64,000 nt of DNA, taken from the NCBI RefSeq assembly GCF_003994465.1, contig NZ_RZNX01000006.1, positions 62,001 to 126,000 on the forward strand, read 5' to 3'. A model generated the notes under the pieces. That model saw only the letters and a program-made list of their open reading frames with translations. It was not told the DNA's origin and ran no database searches. Below, piece by piece: positions 26,673 to 35,218 of the stretch (position 1 is its first letter; every line of letters starts with the position of its first letter). Made by a program: the position numbers and the translations under genes. The stretch is from Paenibacillus zeisoli (GTDB taxonomy: Bacteria; Bacillota; Bacilli; Paenibacillales; Paenibacillaceae).

Positions 26673-27644
26673 TTATAGGCTCTGAGCCGCTTGGATTAAT
26701 TGTTGTTTTGTAACAGTTGGAGAGTCTGTTCCGACTTGATAAATGAGGGTCTGATCTCCTTTTTCCTCCATCCATAGGATGTACTGAGCGATCTTGCTGG
26801 CCCCGTATAAAGATTGATTGTCCAAGGTGTAGTGAGCTGGATGCCCATGAATGTTCAGATCTTCATACACGGATGTAGGGGAGGTAATTCCCTCCATCCT
26901 AACTTTTTCATTTGGAATCTGCAAAGTATAATAGATCGTCTGCTGCTCCGCATTGCGGTATAAGGAAGTGTAAAAATTAAAAACCGGCTTTGACTTTACA
27001 GCTGTTTTACGCCAAACCACATCTTTTCCCGTCTGTTTGCTTTCGACTTTCATGTCATCCAGAAGTTTAAAGGCAGCACTATCGATAAAAGCCCCATAGG
27101 CAGGTGACTCCATTCCCTGGGCGAACTTGAATGATCCAGGCAGAGACTCTGGAATGTGTTCGGTAGGATTCTGATGAGACACTGTTCTGCTCCAGCTGTC
27201 TAGGTCGTTAACGACTTCCGGATTCGATACCGATTGAAATGCGTATCTATTCGCTCCAAGCTCTGCGAAGTATAAGACGGCGGTCTCCCCCTTGTTCAAC
27301 TTAGCTTTAACTTCACTTAGAGAATGGCGCATTTTCTCCAATAGGCCGCTATCCAGCGTTACTTCCTCATTTGCTGTGTAATTAATTTTCACATTCCCTA
27401 GCTCTTCTTGGAAAAGAAGTTTGCCACCCGCCAAAGCGAAGCCGCACAATAGAACAAATAATAAACCGATTACTGCGATATTGGGTAACTTCCATAATCT
27501 CTTCATTTGTTTCTTCTCCTTTTTTGCCGCCAGGCTCTCCCGGTATATCGCCATGATTCTAGAATCCAGAGAAGGAGGAGGAACGATATTTTTTGAGTTT
27601 TGGTGAAACTCATTTTTGAGCTGATTTTCCATGGACATATCCAT
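26673..27644 (-). CDS. Membrane protein, probable anti-sigma factor or sigma-linked protein
   Basis: A 323-residue protein with about 47 cytosolic residues, one hydrophobic segment (about 49-70, PNIAVIGLLFVLLCGFALAG) and a large outside domain (about 75-323). I recognise no catalytic motif; the outer part looks like the DUF4367-type domains found beside ECF sigma factors. Its start overlaps the end of the sigma gene by 35 bp, so the two are translationally coupled, the usual layout for sigma/anti-sigma pairs. AAAGGAG lies before the ATG. The function is inferred from topology and context. Confidence 0.7.
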   Translation of the reverse strand: MDMSMENQLKNEFHQNSKNIVPPPSLDSRIMAIYRESLAAKKEKKQMKRLWKLPNIAVIGLLFVLLCGFALAGGKLLFQEELGNVKINYTANEEVTLDSGLLEKMRHSLSEVKAKLNKGETAVLYFAELGANRYAFQSVSNPEVVNDLDSWSRTVSHQNPTEHIPESLPGSFKFAQGMESPAYGAFIDSAAFKLLDDMKVESKQTGKDVVWRKTAVKSKPVFNFYTSLYRNAEQQTIYYTLQIPNEKVRMEGITSPTSVYEDLNIHGHPAHYTLDNQSLYGASKIAQYILWMEEKGDQTLIYQVGTDSPTVTKQQLIQAAQSL

Positions 27645-28209
27645 TCATCTCCTTTCTCTGATCCTGAATTTTAAAGTGTTTGCGCATGTGTTTGAGGGCA
27701 TGGTGATGTCTGGATTTTACAGTGCCTAACGGAATTTTTAGCAGATCAGATATTTCTTCCAATGAACAATCCTGATAGTATCTAAGAACGATAATTTCTT
27801 TAAACTTCAGCGGTAATGCCTCCAGTATCGGAAGCAGCTCCATGCGGCTGTATAAGACGGCCGTTCGAAGCTCCGAATCCCTGTCCGTCATGTCGAAGGA
27901 GGTTACTGATTTTAGCTTCTCAATAATGCGAAACCGGAACCAGCTTTTTCGCTGCCAATTTCGTACTTGTCTGATGATTAGACCATTGAACCATGAACTG
28001 AATTTTTGATCTTGTTGATAATTATCCAGACTTTTCATGAGTTCCATATACACCTCACTCATCAGATCTCCTACTTCCTGTTTGTCTGAAGCAAGATAGT
28101 AGATTAATCTGTAAGCATGGTCTTTTGTTAATTGATAGATCATCTGAAATGCTTCTTCATCTCCTTGACTCATCCGGATAAGCCAAGGGTGTATCTCTAT
28201 GTCCTCCAT
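27610..28209 (-). CDS. ECF-type RNA polymerase sigma factor
   Basis: A 199-residue sigma-70-family factor. Region 2 (about 20-95) has DKQEVGDLMSEVYMELMKSLDNY and FSSWFNGLIIRQVRNW. Region 4 (about 125-180) has LPLKFKEIIVLRYYQDCSLEEI and IPLGTVKSRHHHALKHMRK. I chose ATG 28209, with GGAGG 8 nt upstream, over the in-frame TTG 28224. It is coupled to the membrane protein gene downstream. Two TGAACCTT motifs occur upstream on the minus strand (about 28258-28266 and 28330-28340) and could be -35 elements of a self-activated promoter, but no matching -10 is obvious. Confidence 0.9.
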   Translation of the reverse strand: MEDIEIHPWLIRMSQGDEEAFQMIYQLTKDHAYRLIYYLASDKQEVGDLMSEVYMELMKSLDNYQQDQKFSSWFNGLIIRQVRNWQRKSWFRFRIIEKLKSVTSFDMTDRDSELRTAVLYSRMELLPILEALPLKFKEIIVLRYYQDCSLEEISDLLKIPLGTVKSRHHHALKHMRKHFKIQDQRKEMNGYVHGKSAQK

Positions 28210-28388
28210 CGGGCCGGCCTCCAATCGGGTCTTACAATAGATATTGGCAACTTTCCTGCAAAAGGTTCAAATTAAATTCTGCACGAACTGATTTTACAAT
28301 TTTAATCTGTTCTTCAGATTTATATAAGGTTCATTTAAGTTAGGGGATGTATATTTAGGGCATCCCTCTTCTTCACCTTATATATAGA

Positions 28389-28499
28389 GGACAGGCCTGT
28401 CTCCCAACTGGCCTGTCCAAAGTGACGAATGACATGTCACCCGTATGGGGGTGACATGCAGCAAGAACCCCCTGCCTTATTATCCGGCAGGGGGTTCTT
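28389..28499. repeat. Three consecutive stem-loops between the sigma and diguanylate cyclase genes
   Basis: Three perfect inverted repeats follow one another: GGACAGGCC (28389-28397) with GGCCTGTCC (28410-28418); CATGTCACCC (28433-28442) with GGGTGACATG (28449-28458); and AAGAACCCCCTGCC (28463-28476) with 28486-28499. The last is probably the terminator of the minus-strand cyclase gene. The 314-bp gap (28210-28523) holds no gene I can support. Confidence 0.75.
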
Positions 28500-28523
28500 C
28501 GTTGTGGTGGATATGATGTTTGA

Positions 28524-30179
28524 TTAAGAAATCTTACCTAAACTGCTGCTCGAAATAAAGGTTACGCAGTTCTTGCCTGCCCCTTTGGACAGATACAGGG
28601 CTTCATCAGCCTGGTTAAGAACTTCCACCGGATCAGGGCTGTCCACCGGGTATAGGGCGCCCCCTATACTGCAGCCAACGGTTACCGTCTGGCCATCAAT
28701 ATGGAAAGGTTCATTGATCGATTTGATAATTCGGTTAGCGACGGCAGTGGCTTCGATCATTGGTTTTTGCACAGAAGTACATAAGACAATAACAAATTCA
28801 TCGCCGCCCATTCGGCAGACCAGCTCATCTTCCCGGACGATGTCCTTCAGGCGCTCTGCGACCTTCTGAAGCAGAACGTCACCGGCCTGATGCCCGAGCG
28901 AATCATTAATCGCTTTGAAGCCGTCGAGATCCATATAGAGGATCGTCAGGGTAGAGGCTTTCCCTGTGACCTCACGCAGGGCCTGCGACAGATAGTCGCT
29001 GAGCGCGATACGGTTGGGTAGCCCTGTCAGCTTGTCATGCATGGCAAGCACAGACATTTCACCAAGCTTGTCCTCGGTATGAGTGAGATCCGCCACCAAA
29101 TTCCGCAGAGAAGAGGATAACACATCGATGTCATAAATCCGCTTGTAATGAGGGATTTCGGCAGCTTCGCCTTTCCGCAGCTGGTCGGCCGCCTTGGCGA
29201 TTAAGTTCAGCGGTCGTGCAACCCAGCCGGCAATCAACCATCCGAGAATAGCGCATATGGCAGCCGCTATAACCCCAGTAATTAGAATGGTAAGACGCAG
29301 ATGATCCGTAGAGGCAAAAGCGATCTCCACCGGTTGGCGAATCAGAATGGACCATCCAAGTCCCGGATAGGACAAGTAGCCTTTTCCATAAGCGTATCCA
29401 GTCAAATAGGATTTACCGTCCGCATACGTCTCGGTCTTCCAATGATTCTCACCGGACTGCGTATGAGCAAGGAGGTCCGATTTAAGAGGTTTACCCAGCA
29501 TGTCTGCTGGGCCCAGGATAACGGTATTATCCTTTTTGCTAACTACGATAATGCTCAGATCATTCAGACGATTCTTCAGGGGTGAAAGAATAGACTTCTC
29601 CACTTCCCTAGACCATTCCCAGCTCAAGTGTGCGGCCAACACGCCAACCAGCTTCCCGTTGCTGCCATATACCGGGGTGCTGATATCAACGAACTGCAGG
29701 GGTTCATTGCTCGGATGAGGGATCAGCTTGGCCAGCAGCTTGGCATCGTGTACATCGCCGATAAACGTTTGCTTGAGCGCATTCTTATACACGGGACGTT
29801 CTGCCACATTCACCCCGGTCAGAATTCCATCTGTGGATGCCAGAATCTTACCGCTTGGATCGGTGAATCCGGCCCAGGTAAAGACCGGAAAGCTCCTCTT
29901 CAATTCATCCAGGAGTCTCCGCATATCACTTGGACTTTTGGCGTCCCGGAAAGTATCAAGCTTGCTTAGCATCTGAACTTCACCGGCCCGGGACCACATG
30001 AAATAGTCCAGCTTCTCAGCCATCTGGTAAGACACTTCAGCCAGAGAGGAACCGATCGTGTTCTCAATTTCCTTGGAAGATTCTCTGCCGATAACCAGGC
30101 TTAACACGGCCGTTAATATTACAATCAACCCGGAAAGGGCGATCGTGAAAAAAGTACGTAATCGAAAAGACACACTCAT
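28524..30179 (-). CDS. Membrane diguanylate cyclase with dCache-type sensor
   Basis: A 551-residue protein: TM helix at about 9-30, extracellular dCache-like sensor (about 40-280; FPVFTWAGFTDPSGKILAST and FVDISTPVYGSNGKLVGVLA), TM at about 288-310, HAMP (WVARPLNLIAKAADQLRKGE), and a GGDEF domain (about 385-545) with the active-site GGDEF at 458-462. It should make cyclic di-GMP. The upstream inhibitory site, usually R-x-x-D, reads R-E-D-E, so product feedback may be weaker. The gene stands alone, with hairpins after it. Signal unknown. Confidence 0.92.
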   Translation of the reverse strand: MSVSFRLRTFFTIALSGLIVILTAVLSLVIGRESSKEIENTIGSSLAEVSYQMAEKLDYFMWSRAGEVQMLSKLDTFRDAKSPSDMRRLLDELKRSFPVFTWAGFTDPSGKILASTDGILTGVNVAERPVYKNALKQTFIGDVHDAKLLAKLIPHPSNEPLQFVDISTPVYGSNGKLVGVLAAHLSWEWSREVEKSILSPLKNRLNDLSIIVVSKKDNTVILGPADMLGKPLKSDLLAHTQSGENHWKTETYADGKSYLTGYAYGKGYLSYPGLGWSILIRQPVEIAFASTDHLRLTILITGVIAAAICAILGWLIAGWVARPLNLIAKAADQLRKGEAAEIPHYKRIYDIDVLSSSLRNLVADLTHTEDKLGEMSVLAMHDKLTGLPNRIALSDYLSQALREVTGKASTLTILYMDLDGFKAINDSLGHQAGDVLLQKVAERLKDIVREDELVCRMGGDEFVIVLCTSVQKPMIEATAVANRIIKSINEPFHIDGQTVTVGCSIGGALYPVDSPDPVEVLNQADEALYLSKGAGKNCVTFISSSSLGKIS

Positions 30180-30330
30180 TCTCCTAACCCGTCATTTTTG
30201 CTTTTGTCGAATCATGATAATTTTGTCGAATATTATGTATATTTTTTATATCGGCTGTAAGGCGGTTGATTTTAAGTAATTTTGGGAATTTGGAGGGGGT
30301 TAAAGGGGTATGTCGTTTGTTTTAGTCAAT

Positions 30331-30370
30331 AAAAAACAACCCCTGCCGGATGTCCGGTAAGGGTTGTTAA
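30331..30370 (-). terminator. Terminator of the two-component operon
   Basis: Read on the minus strand, AACAACCC...ACCGGA pairs with TCCGG...GGGTTGTT and is followed by six T (30331-30336). It lies just after the histidine kinase gene. Confidence 0.85.
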
Positions 30371-30375
30371 CATTT

Positions 30376-31908
30376 CTATTGAACGGTCGGCAGCGTGATA
30401 TGAAATGAAGTTCCGCGGCCGGGCTTGCTCTGGGCACAGATGGTTCCTTTGTGAGCTTCAATGATAGACCTGGTAATGGAGAGACCCAGACCCGCGCCGC
30501 CAGATTTGCGGGTTCTGGACGATTCGCTCCGGTAGAACCGGTCAAAGATATGAGGGAGATGCTCGGGATCTATGCCGCTGCCATTATCCTGGACGGTCAA
30601 TTCGGCATGTTCCCCCGAGACATTCAGGGATACCGTAATAACCCCTTCGTTCTCGTGCGTATGCTGTACTGCATTATGAAATAAATTGAGTACGACCTGT
30701 TTCATCTTATCCGGATCAGCTGCCGTTCTCACATGGGCAGTCAGGTCAAAGCGTACATTCCGCTGGCCAGCAAGCATGAGCAGTTGAGGCTCCATTTCCC
30801 GCAGAAGGGCATCGAGCCGTACCTCGGTTAATTGGAGCTGAGGGGCTTGATCCAGCTTCGTGAGCAGGAGGAGGTCCTCGACCAGCTTGTTGATGCGTCT
30901 GGATTCTCCATGCATGCTGGTTAGGGCTGCTTGCAGCTTTTGCGGGTTGTCAGCAGCTCCGCGAAGCAGCACTTCCAGGAAGCCGTGAATGGAGGTAAGC
31001 GGTGTACGGAGCTCGTGAGAGGCATCCGCAATAAATTGTCTCATCAGTTCTTTGGACTCCCGCTCTGCTTCAAAGGACAGCTCGAGCCTTTCCAGCATGC
31101 CGTTGAAAGAAGTGGACAAGCGGTCAATTTCAACCTGGCCCTGAGCCGTTGGGAAGCGCTCCGCCAGATTCCCGGCATCGGTCTGCTGAACAACCTCAAC
31201 CATTCGTGACAGCGGGACAAGCGTTCGGCGAAGCACAGGAATATAGAGAACTACACCCCCGGCTAGTGCGAGAAAGGACAGCACGACAAAGATTAGCAAT
31301 TGCTGAAGCAGCTGCTCCTGCAGCGGAGCCGTACTTGTGCCCATTTGGAGAAGGCCCTTGGACTCGCTGGGAGGACCGGCTGGACTGAATACAATCAGCT
31401 GCTCTTCTCCAGTAGAATCCTGCGCGATTACGTAATTCTTATGAGCATGGTAATCCTGATAATTAGTCATGAGCGCTGTATATTCTGCAGCAGACAGCTG
31501 TGGGGACTTCATTCCAAACTCCCCCGAGATGTCGGTAAAGCTTCCGTCAGTATTAATTAAGGCAAGGGAGGTTTCTCTGAATACAAAAGGACGTCCCTCC
31601 CGCTCCATACTGGAATCTGATGCAGAGGAATTCGATGCATTATGATTTTTCTCTTGTTCCTCATGATCCGAATCAGGGAAGATCTCTCCTTGGGTGGTAC
31701 GAAGTAACCCTTTGGGAATGGACATGATCTGTGCCCGCATTCCCTCAGCACGACTCTGGTAAAGGAAGTCTCTCATCAGCCAGTACTGTAGACCGCCGAT
31801 GAGAATCAGCAGGGCCGCAAGGATGAACAAGGAACGTACGAGCAGCTGGGAACGCAGAGAGCCCGGTACTAATCGATTACGGATGAACTTTCGGGCTTTC
31901 TTGATCAT
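30376..31908 (-). CDS. Sensor histidine kinase
   Basis: A 510-residue kinase: TM helix at about 25-47, an extracellular region (about 48-205) with an acidic/asparagine-rich stretch, TM at about 206-226, HAMP (VPLSRMVEVVQQTDAGNLAERFP), the H-box with phospho-acceptor H298 in DASHELRTPLTSIHGF, and the ATPase domain (VLNLFHNAVQHT, DNGSGIDPEHLPHIFDRFYR and GGAGLGLSI). Its start overlaps the end of the response regulator gene by 4 bp, so they form one unit. It is divergent from the surface glycosylation operon at 32794-37475, the likely target. Confidence 0.94.
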   Translation of the reverse strand: MIKKARKFIRNRLVPGSLRSQLLVRSLFILAALLILIGGLQYWLMRDFLYQSRAEGMRAQIMSIPKGLLRTTQGEIFPDSDHEEQEKNHNASNSSASDSSMEREGRPFVFRETSLALINTDGSFTDISGEFGMKSPQLSAAEYTALMTNYQDYHAHKNYVIAQDSTGEEQLIVFSPAGPPSESKGLLQMGTSTAPLQEQLLQQLLIFVVLSFLALAGGVVLYIPVLRRTLVPLSRMVEVVQQTDAGNLAERFPTAQGQVEIDRLSTSFNGMLERLELSFEAERESKELMRQFIADASHELRTPLTSIHGFLEVLLRGAADNPQKLQAALTSMHGESRRINKLVEDLLLLTKLDQAPQLQLTEVRLDALLREMEPQLLMLAGQRNVRFDLTAHVRTAADPDKMKQVVLNLFHNAVQHTHENEGVITVSLNVSGEHAELTVQDNGSGIDPEHLPHIFDRFYRSESSRTRKSGGAGLGLSITRSIIEAHKGTICAQSKPGRGTSFHITLPTVQ

Positions 31909-32591
31909 GGCAGATCTACCCGGTATCCTACACCGCGGAGCGTACGGATCAGCTTGTGCTCCTTGTCACCGAGCTTCTCTCGAAGTGAGCGAATATAGAC
32001 CTCAACGATATTCTCTTCCCCGCCAAAGTCATATCCCCAGACCCGGTCCAGAATCAGCGTCTTGCTGAGCACAATCCCGTAGTTCATGATCATGAATTTG
32101 AGCAGCTCATATTCTGTAGGAGATAGCTCAAGAGCTTTGTCATTGTAAATGATTTCTTTTCTGCGGTCATCAATGCGGAATGGACCTTGCGTGACTTCTC
32201 CCAGCAAATCAGGAAACTGATTGCGCAGGCGTGCCTGGATCCGCGCCAGCAGTTCATCAAAGCTGAAGGGCTTGACCATGTAGTCGTCCGCTCCCAAAGT
32301 CAATCCTTTAACCCGGTCCTCCACCTCGTCTTTGGCAGTGAGCATAATAATGCCCACATTATTGCCATCAGCTTTCATTTGCTTAACCACCTCGAAGCCG
32401 TTCATTTCGGGCATCATCACATCGAGGATCACTACGTGCGGCTTGAAGTCGACGGCTACCTCTACCGCAATCGCTCCATCGGGTGCCGTCTGTACCTCGA
32501 ATCCCTCATTACTAAGACCCATTTCAAGAAACTGCAGAATATGCGGCTCATCGTCAACGAGTAATATTTTGATTCCCTTGGTTGGTTTCAT
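31905..32591 (-). CDS. OmpR-family response regulator
   Basis: A 228-residue regulator. The receiver domain (1-122) has D13, D14 and phospho-acceptor D57 in VVILDVMMPEMNGFE, then MLTAKDEVEDRVKG and the lysine of MVKPFSF. The winged helix (about 130-226) has LSPTEYELLKFM, VEVYIRSLREKLGD and RTLRGVGYRV. It is translated with the downstream kinase. The 11-bp direct repeats at 32704-32743, between it and the divergent glycosyltransferase operon, are the expected binding pattern of this family. Confidence 0.95.
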   Translation of the reverse strand: MKPTKGIKILLVDDEPHILQFLEMGLSNEGFEVQTAPDGAIAVEVAVDFKPHVVILDVMMPEMNGFEVVKQMKADGNNVGIIMLTAKDEVEDRVKGLTLGADDYMVKPFSFDELLARIQARLRNQFPDLLGEVTQGPFRIDDRRKEIIYNDKALELSPTEYELLKFMIMNYGIVLSKTLILDRVWGYDFGGEENIVEVYIRSLREKLGDKEHKLIRTLRGVGYRVDLP

Positions 32592-32703
32592 CTAGGTTCT
32601 TCCTCTCTCTGAAGCAGTTCTGGCAGGTGCATTCCTATTGTATTATCGGTTATTTAACTGAAATTTGTCTGAAAAATACGCCTGATTAGGCGCTGGACTT
32701 AAA

Positions 32704-32743
32704 CATTCAGCTAGCATTCAGCCAGCACTCAATTTCACTTCAG
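32704..32743 (+). promoter_or_regulatory. Direct-repeat operator between the two-component and glycosyltransferase operons
   Basis: CATTCAGC at 32704-32711 and 32715-32722 are perfect repeats 11 bp apart; CACTCAAT at 32726-32733 keeps the register and CACTTCAG follows at 32736-32743. Helical-turn-spaced repeats are the usual sites for OmpR-family dimers. The site lies 50-90 bp before the ArnT-like gene and about 115 bp from the regulator start. Confidence 0.7.
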
Positions 32744-32793
32744 TTAAGGATGGCACAATTAGTGCAGGTTAATCAAGGGAGTGGATTTGGAAT

Positions 32794-35190
32794 ATGAAAC
32801 TATTAAAGAAAATGTGCACGGATAAGCTTCTGATTCTTATCGTGCTGCTAGCAGCTTTTCTGAATTTGTATGGCATTTGGAATGATCAGTATGCCAACAC
32901 TTACTACACAACAGCTGTCGCAAGTATGCTTCAGAATTTCCACAACTTCTTCTATGGGTCGCTTGACTCGGCTGGCTCAGTGACCGTGGACAAACCTCCG
33001 GTTACCTTCTGGATTCAGACGATCAGTGCTTATATCTTCGGTCTTCATGGCTGGAGTGTAATTCTGCCTCAAGCGCTTGCCGGGATTGGCTCGGTGCTGC
33101 TCATCTACTTCTTGGTGAGGCCAACCTTTGGACTGGCATCGGCCAGAATTGCGGCGCTTGTCATGGCCTGCATGCCGGTAGCCGTAGCTGTAAGCAGAAC
33201 CAATAACATTGACAGTATGTTGGTATTTACTTTGCTGCTTGCAGCCTGGCTGCTGTTCCGGGGGATCCGGCGGAATCGTATATGGAATCTGCTTGGCGCT
33301 TTTGCCATGGTCGGCGTTGGTTTCAATATGAAGATGCTCCAAGCTTATATGGTTCTTCCCGCATTCTACTTATTCTATCTTCTTGCCGTCAAAGCCAGCT
33401 GGAAAAGAAAGGTGAGTATACTTGCCGGCTGCACTGCGGTTCTCATGGTCGTATCCCTGTCCTGGGCGGTTACCGTGGACTCCATATCGAAAGACAAGCG
33501 ACCTTATATCGGAAGCAGTGAGACCAACTCGGTTCTTGAATTGGCATTTGGTTATAATGGCGTATCCCGTCTGACCGGGAATCAAGGCGGCATGGGCGCT
33601 GGAACGCCTCCAGGAGGCAGCTTCAACGGAGAGAATCCGGGTCAGACAGGTATGGGGAATGCAGGCGGTGGGGGTTCTTCAGGAATGAATCAGTCCGGGT
33701 CCGCCCAGGCGAGCAATGGTCCATCCAATGGTACTCAATTGAACAGCGATCCTTCGAACAATGCTCCATCGAACAGCGGTGCTCAATCAAGATCTGGTCA
33801 AACAAATAGTACTCAAGCGAACAACAATCAGTCGAACACAGCCCTGTCAGCTAACAACCAGGCTCCACAGGCCGGCATGAATCAGGACGACGGCGGCCGT
33901 GGATGGAACGGCCAAGGCATGCCGCCTTTTGGTGAGAATGGCAGAAATGATGGCAGCAGAGGTATGGGAAGCATGTTCGGAACAGGAACCCCGGGTCCGC
34001 TGCGCCTATTCCAGACTGAACTCTCGGGTCAGGCCAGCTGGCTACTGCCCTTTGTATTGTTCGGCCTCGTTGCCCTGTTCGCAGGGATTCGCCGCAACAG
34101 CATTACAGAGAAGCATAAAGAAGCCTTGTTCTGGCTGGCCTGGCTTGGGCCGGTTATGGTGTTCTTCAGCATTGCGGGTTTCTTTCATCATTATTATCTG
34201 ATCATGCTCGCTGCTCCGATTGCGGCGCTGGTTGGCGCAGGCTGGACTGCAATGTGGACCTCCTACCGCGAACGGAGCGGCTGGAAGTCCTGGCTGCTTC
34301 CGGCAGCCGTGATCGTTACAGCCGCATTTCAATATTACATTGTTCAGGCGTATAACAGCACCATCGGAACTGGATGGTCTATCGCCATAGCGACAGCCGG
34401 CATTGTGGCTGCAGGGGTGCTTGTCTACATCCGCAGACAGGAGAAATCATGGAAGCATACCGCGGCGGTGGCCGGATTCCTGGTACTGATGATTGGGCCG
34501 GTATTCTGGGCATGGACTCCGCTTACGTATGGACTTAACAGCATGATCCCGCAGGCCGGGCCTGGAACATCCAGCGGTATGAGGGGGATGGGATTCCCTG
34601 GAGGCGCGAACGGACCGTTTGGCGATATGACTCCGCCTGGAATGAATTCCGGAAGCGGCTCAACCGGTATCCCCGCAGGGGGAGATTCAGCGAATAACAC
34701 TACACCATCAGATACTTCACCGGGTTCTGCAGCCCAGAACGACAGCAGATCGAATGCGGGTCAAGGCGGCAGAGGCATGGGCGAAAGCCAGAAGGTGAAT
34801 ACCAAGCTGCTTGCTTATTTGAAGAAGAACAACACAGGTCAGGAGTACTTATTCGCCACGACGAATTATGGTACTGCGGCTCCTTATATGATTGATGAAG
34901 ATGAATCTGTCATCATTATGGGTGGTTTCTCAGGTTCAGACCCTGTATATACAACTGCTAAGCTTGAAACTCTGGTGAAGAGCAGCAAAGTGAAGTATTT
35001 CCTGGTTGGCGGTGGAATGGGCGGCCGTGGCGGAAGTTCAGAGCTTACAACCTGGATCAAAGACCACGGTACTGAAATTCCTTCTAGTGAATGGAATGAA
35101 TCCGGAAGTACAGCGGAGCAGACGGATTCAGGCCTCATGCAGGGCGGACCGGATGGAAATATGACTCTTTACGAAGTTACCGTGAAATAA
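32794..35190 (+). CDS. ArnT/PMT-like integral membrane glycosyltransferase (YkcB type)
   Basis: A 798-residue GT-C transferase with about twelve TM helices. The first outside loop has NDQYANTYYTTAVASM and VDKPPVTFW, the acidic/substrate region typical of ArnT and PMT proteins, then VSRTNNIDSMLVF. Two low-complexity Gly/Asn/Ser/Gln-rich stretches (about 265-405 and 585-668) sit in outside-facing loops. The C-terminal domain (about 670-798) is soluble and outside. It should move a sugar from a polyprenyl phosphate donor to an unknown surface acceptor. It heads an operon with a DPM-like GT2, GtrA and a UDP-glucose pyrophosphorylase. B. subtilis YkcB-YkcC is a similar pair. Confidence 0.88.
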   Translation: MKLLKKMCTDKLLILIVLLAAFLNLYGIWNDQYANTYYTTAVASMLQNFHNFFYGSLDSAGSVTVDKPPVTFWIQTISAYIFGLHGWSVILPQALAGIGSVLLIYFLVRPTFGLASARIAALVMACMPVAVAVSRTNNIDSMLVFTLLLAAWLLFRGIRRNRIWNLLGAFAMVGVGFNMKMLQAYMVLPAFYLFYLLAVKASWKRKVSILAGCTAVLMVVSLSWAVTVDSISKDKRPYIGSSETNSVLELAFGYNGVSRLTGNQGGMGAGTPPGGSFNGENPGQTGMGNAGGGGSSGMNQSGSAQASNGPSNGTQLNSDPSNNAPSNSGAQSRSGQTNSTQANNNQSNTALSANNQAPQAGMNQDDGGRGWNGQGMPPFGENGRNDGSRGMGSMFGTGTPGPLRLFQTELSGQASWLLPFVLFGLVALFAGIRRNSITEKHKEALFWLAWLGPVMVFFSIAGFFHHYYLIMLAAPIAALVGAGWTAMWTSYRERSGWKSWLLPAAVIVTAAFQYYIVQAYNSTIGTGWSIAIATAGIVAAGVLVYIRRQEKSWKHTAAVAGFLVLMIGPVFWAWTPLTYGLNSMIPQAGPGTSSGMRGMGFPGGANGPFGDMTPPGMNSGSGSTGIPAGGDSANNTTPSDTSPGSAAQNDSRSNAGQGGRGMGESQKVNTKLLAYLKKNNTGQEYLFATTNYGTAAPYMIDEDESVIIMGGFSGSDPVYTTAKLETLVKSSKVKYFLVGGGMGGRGGSSELTTWIKDHGTEIPSSEWNESGSTAEQTDSGLMQGGPDGNMTLYEVTVK

Positions 35191-35218
35191 ATTTATTTTC
35201 TAAGGAGGGAGCGACCGT

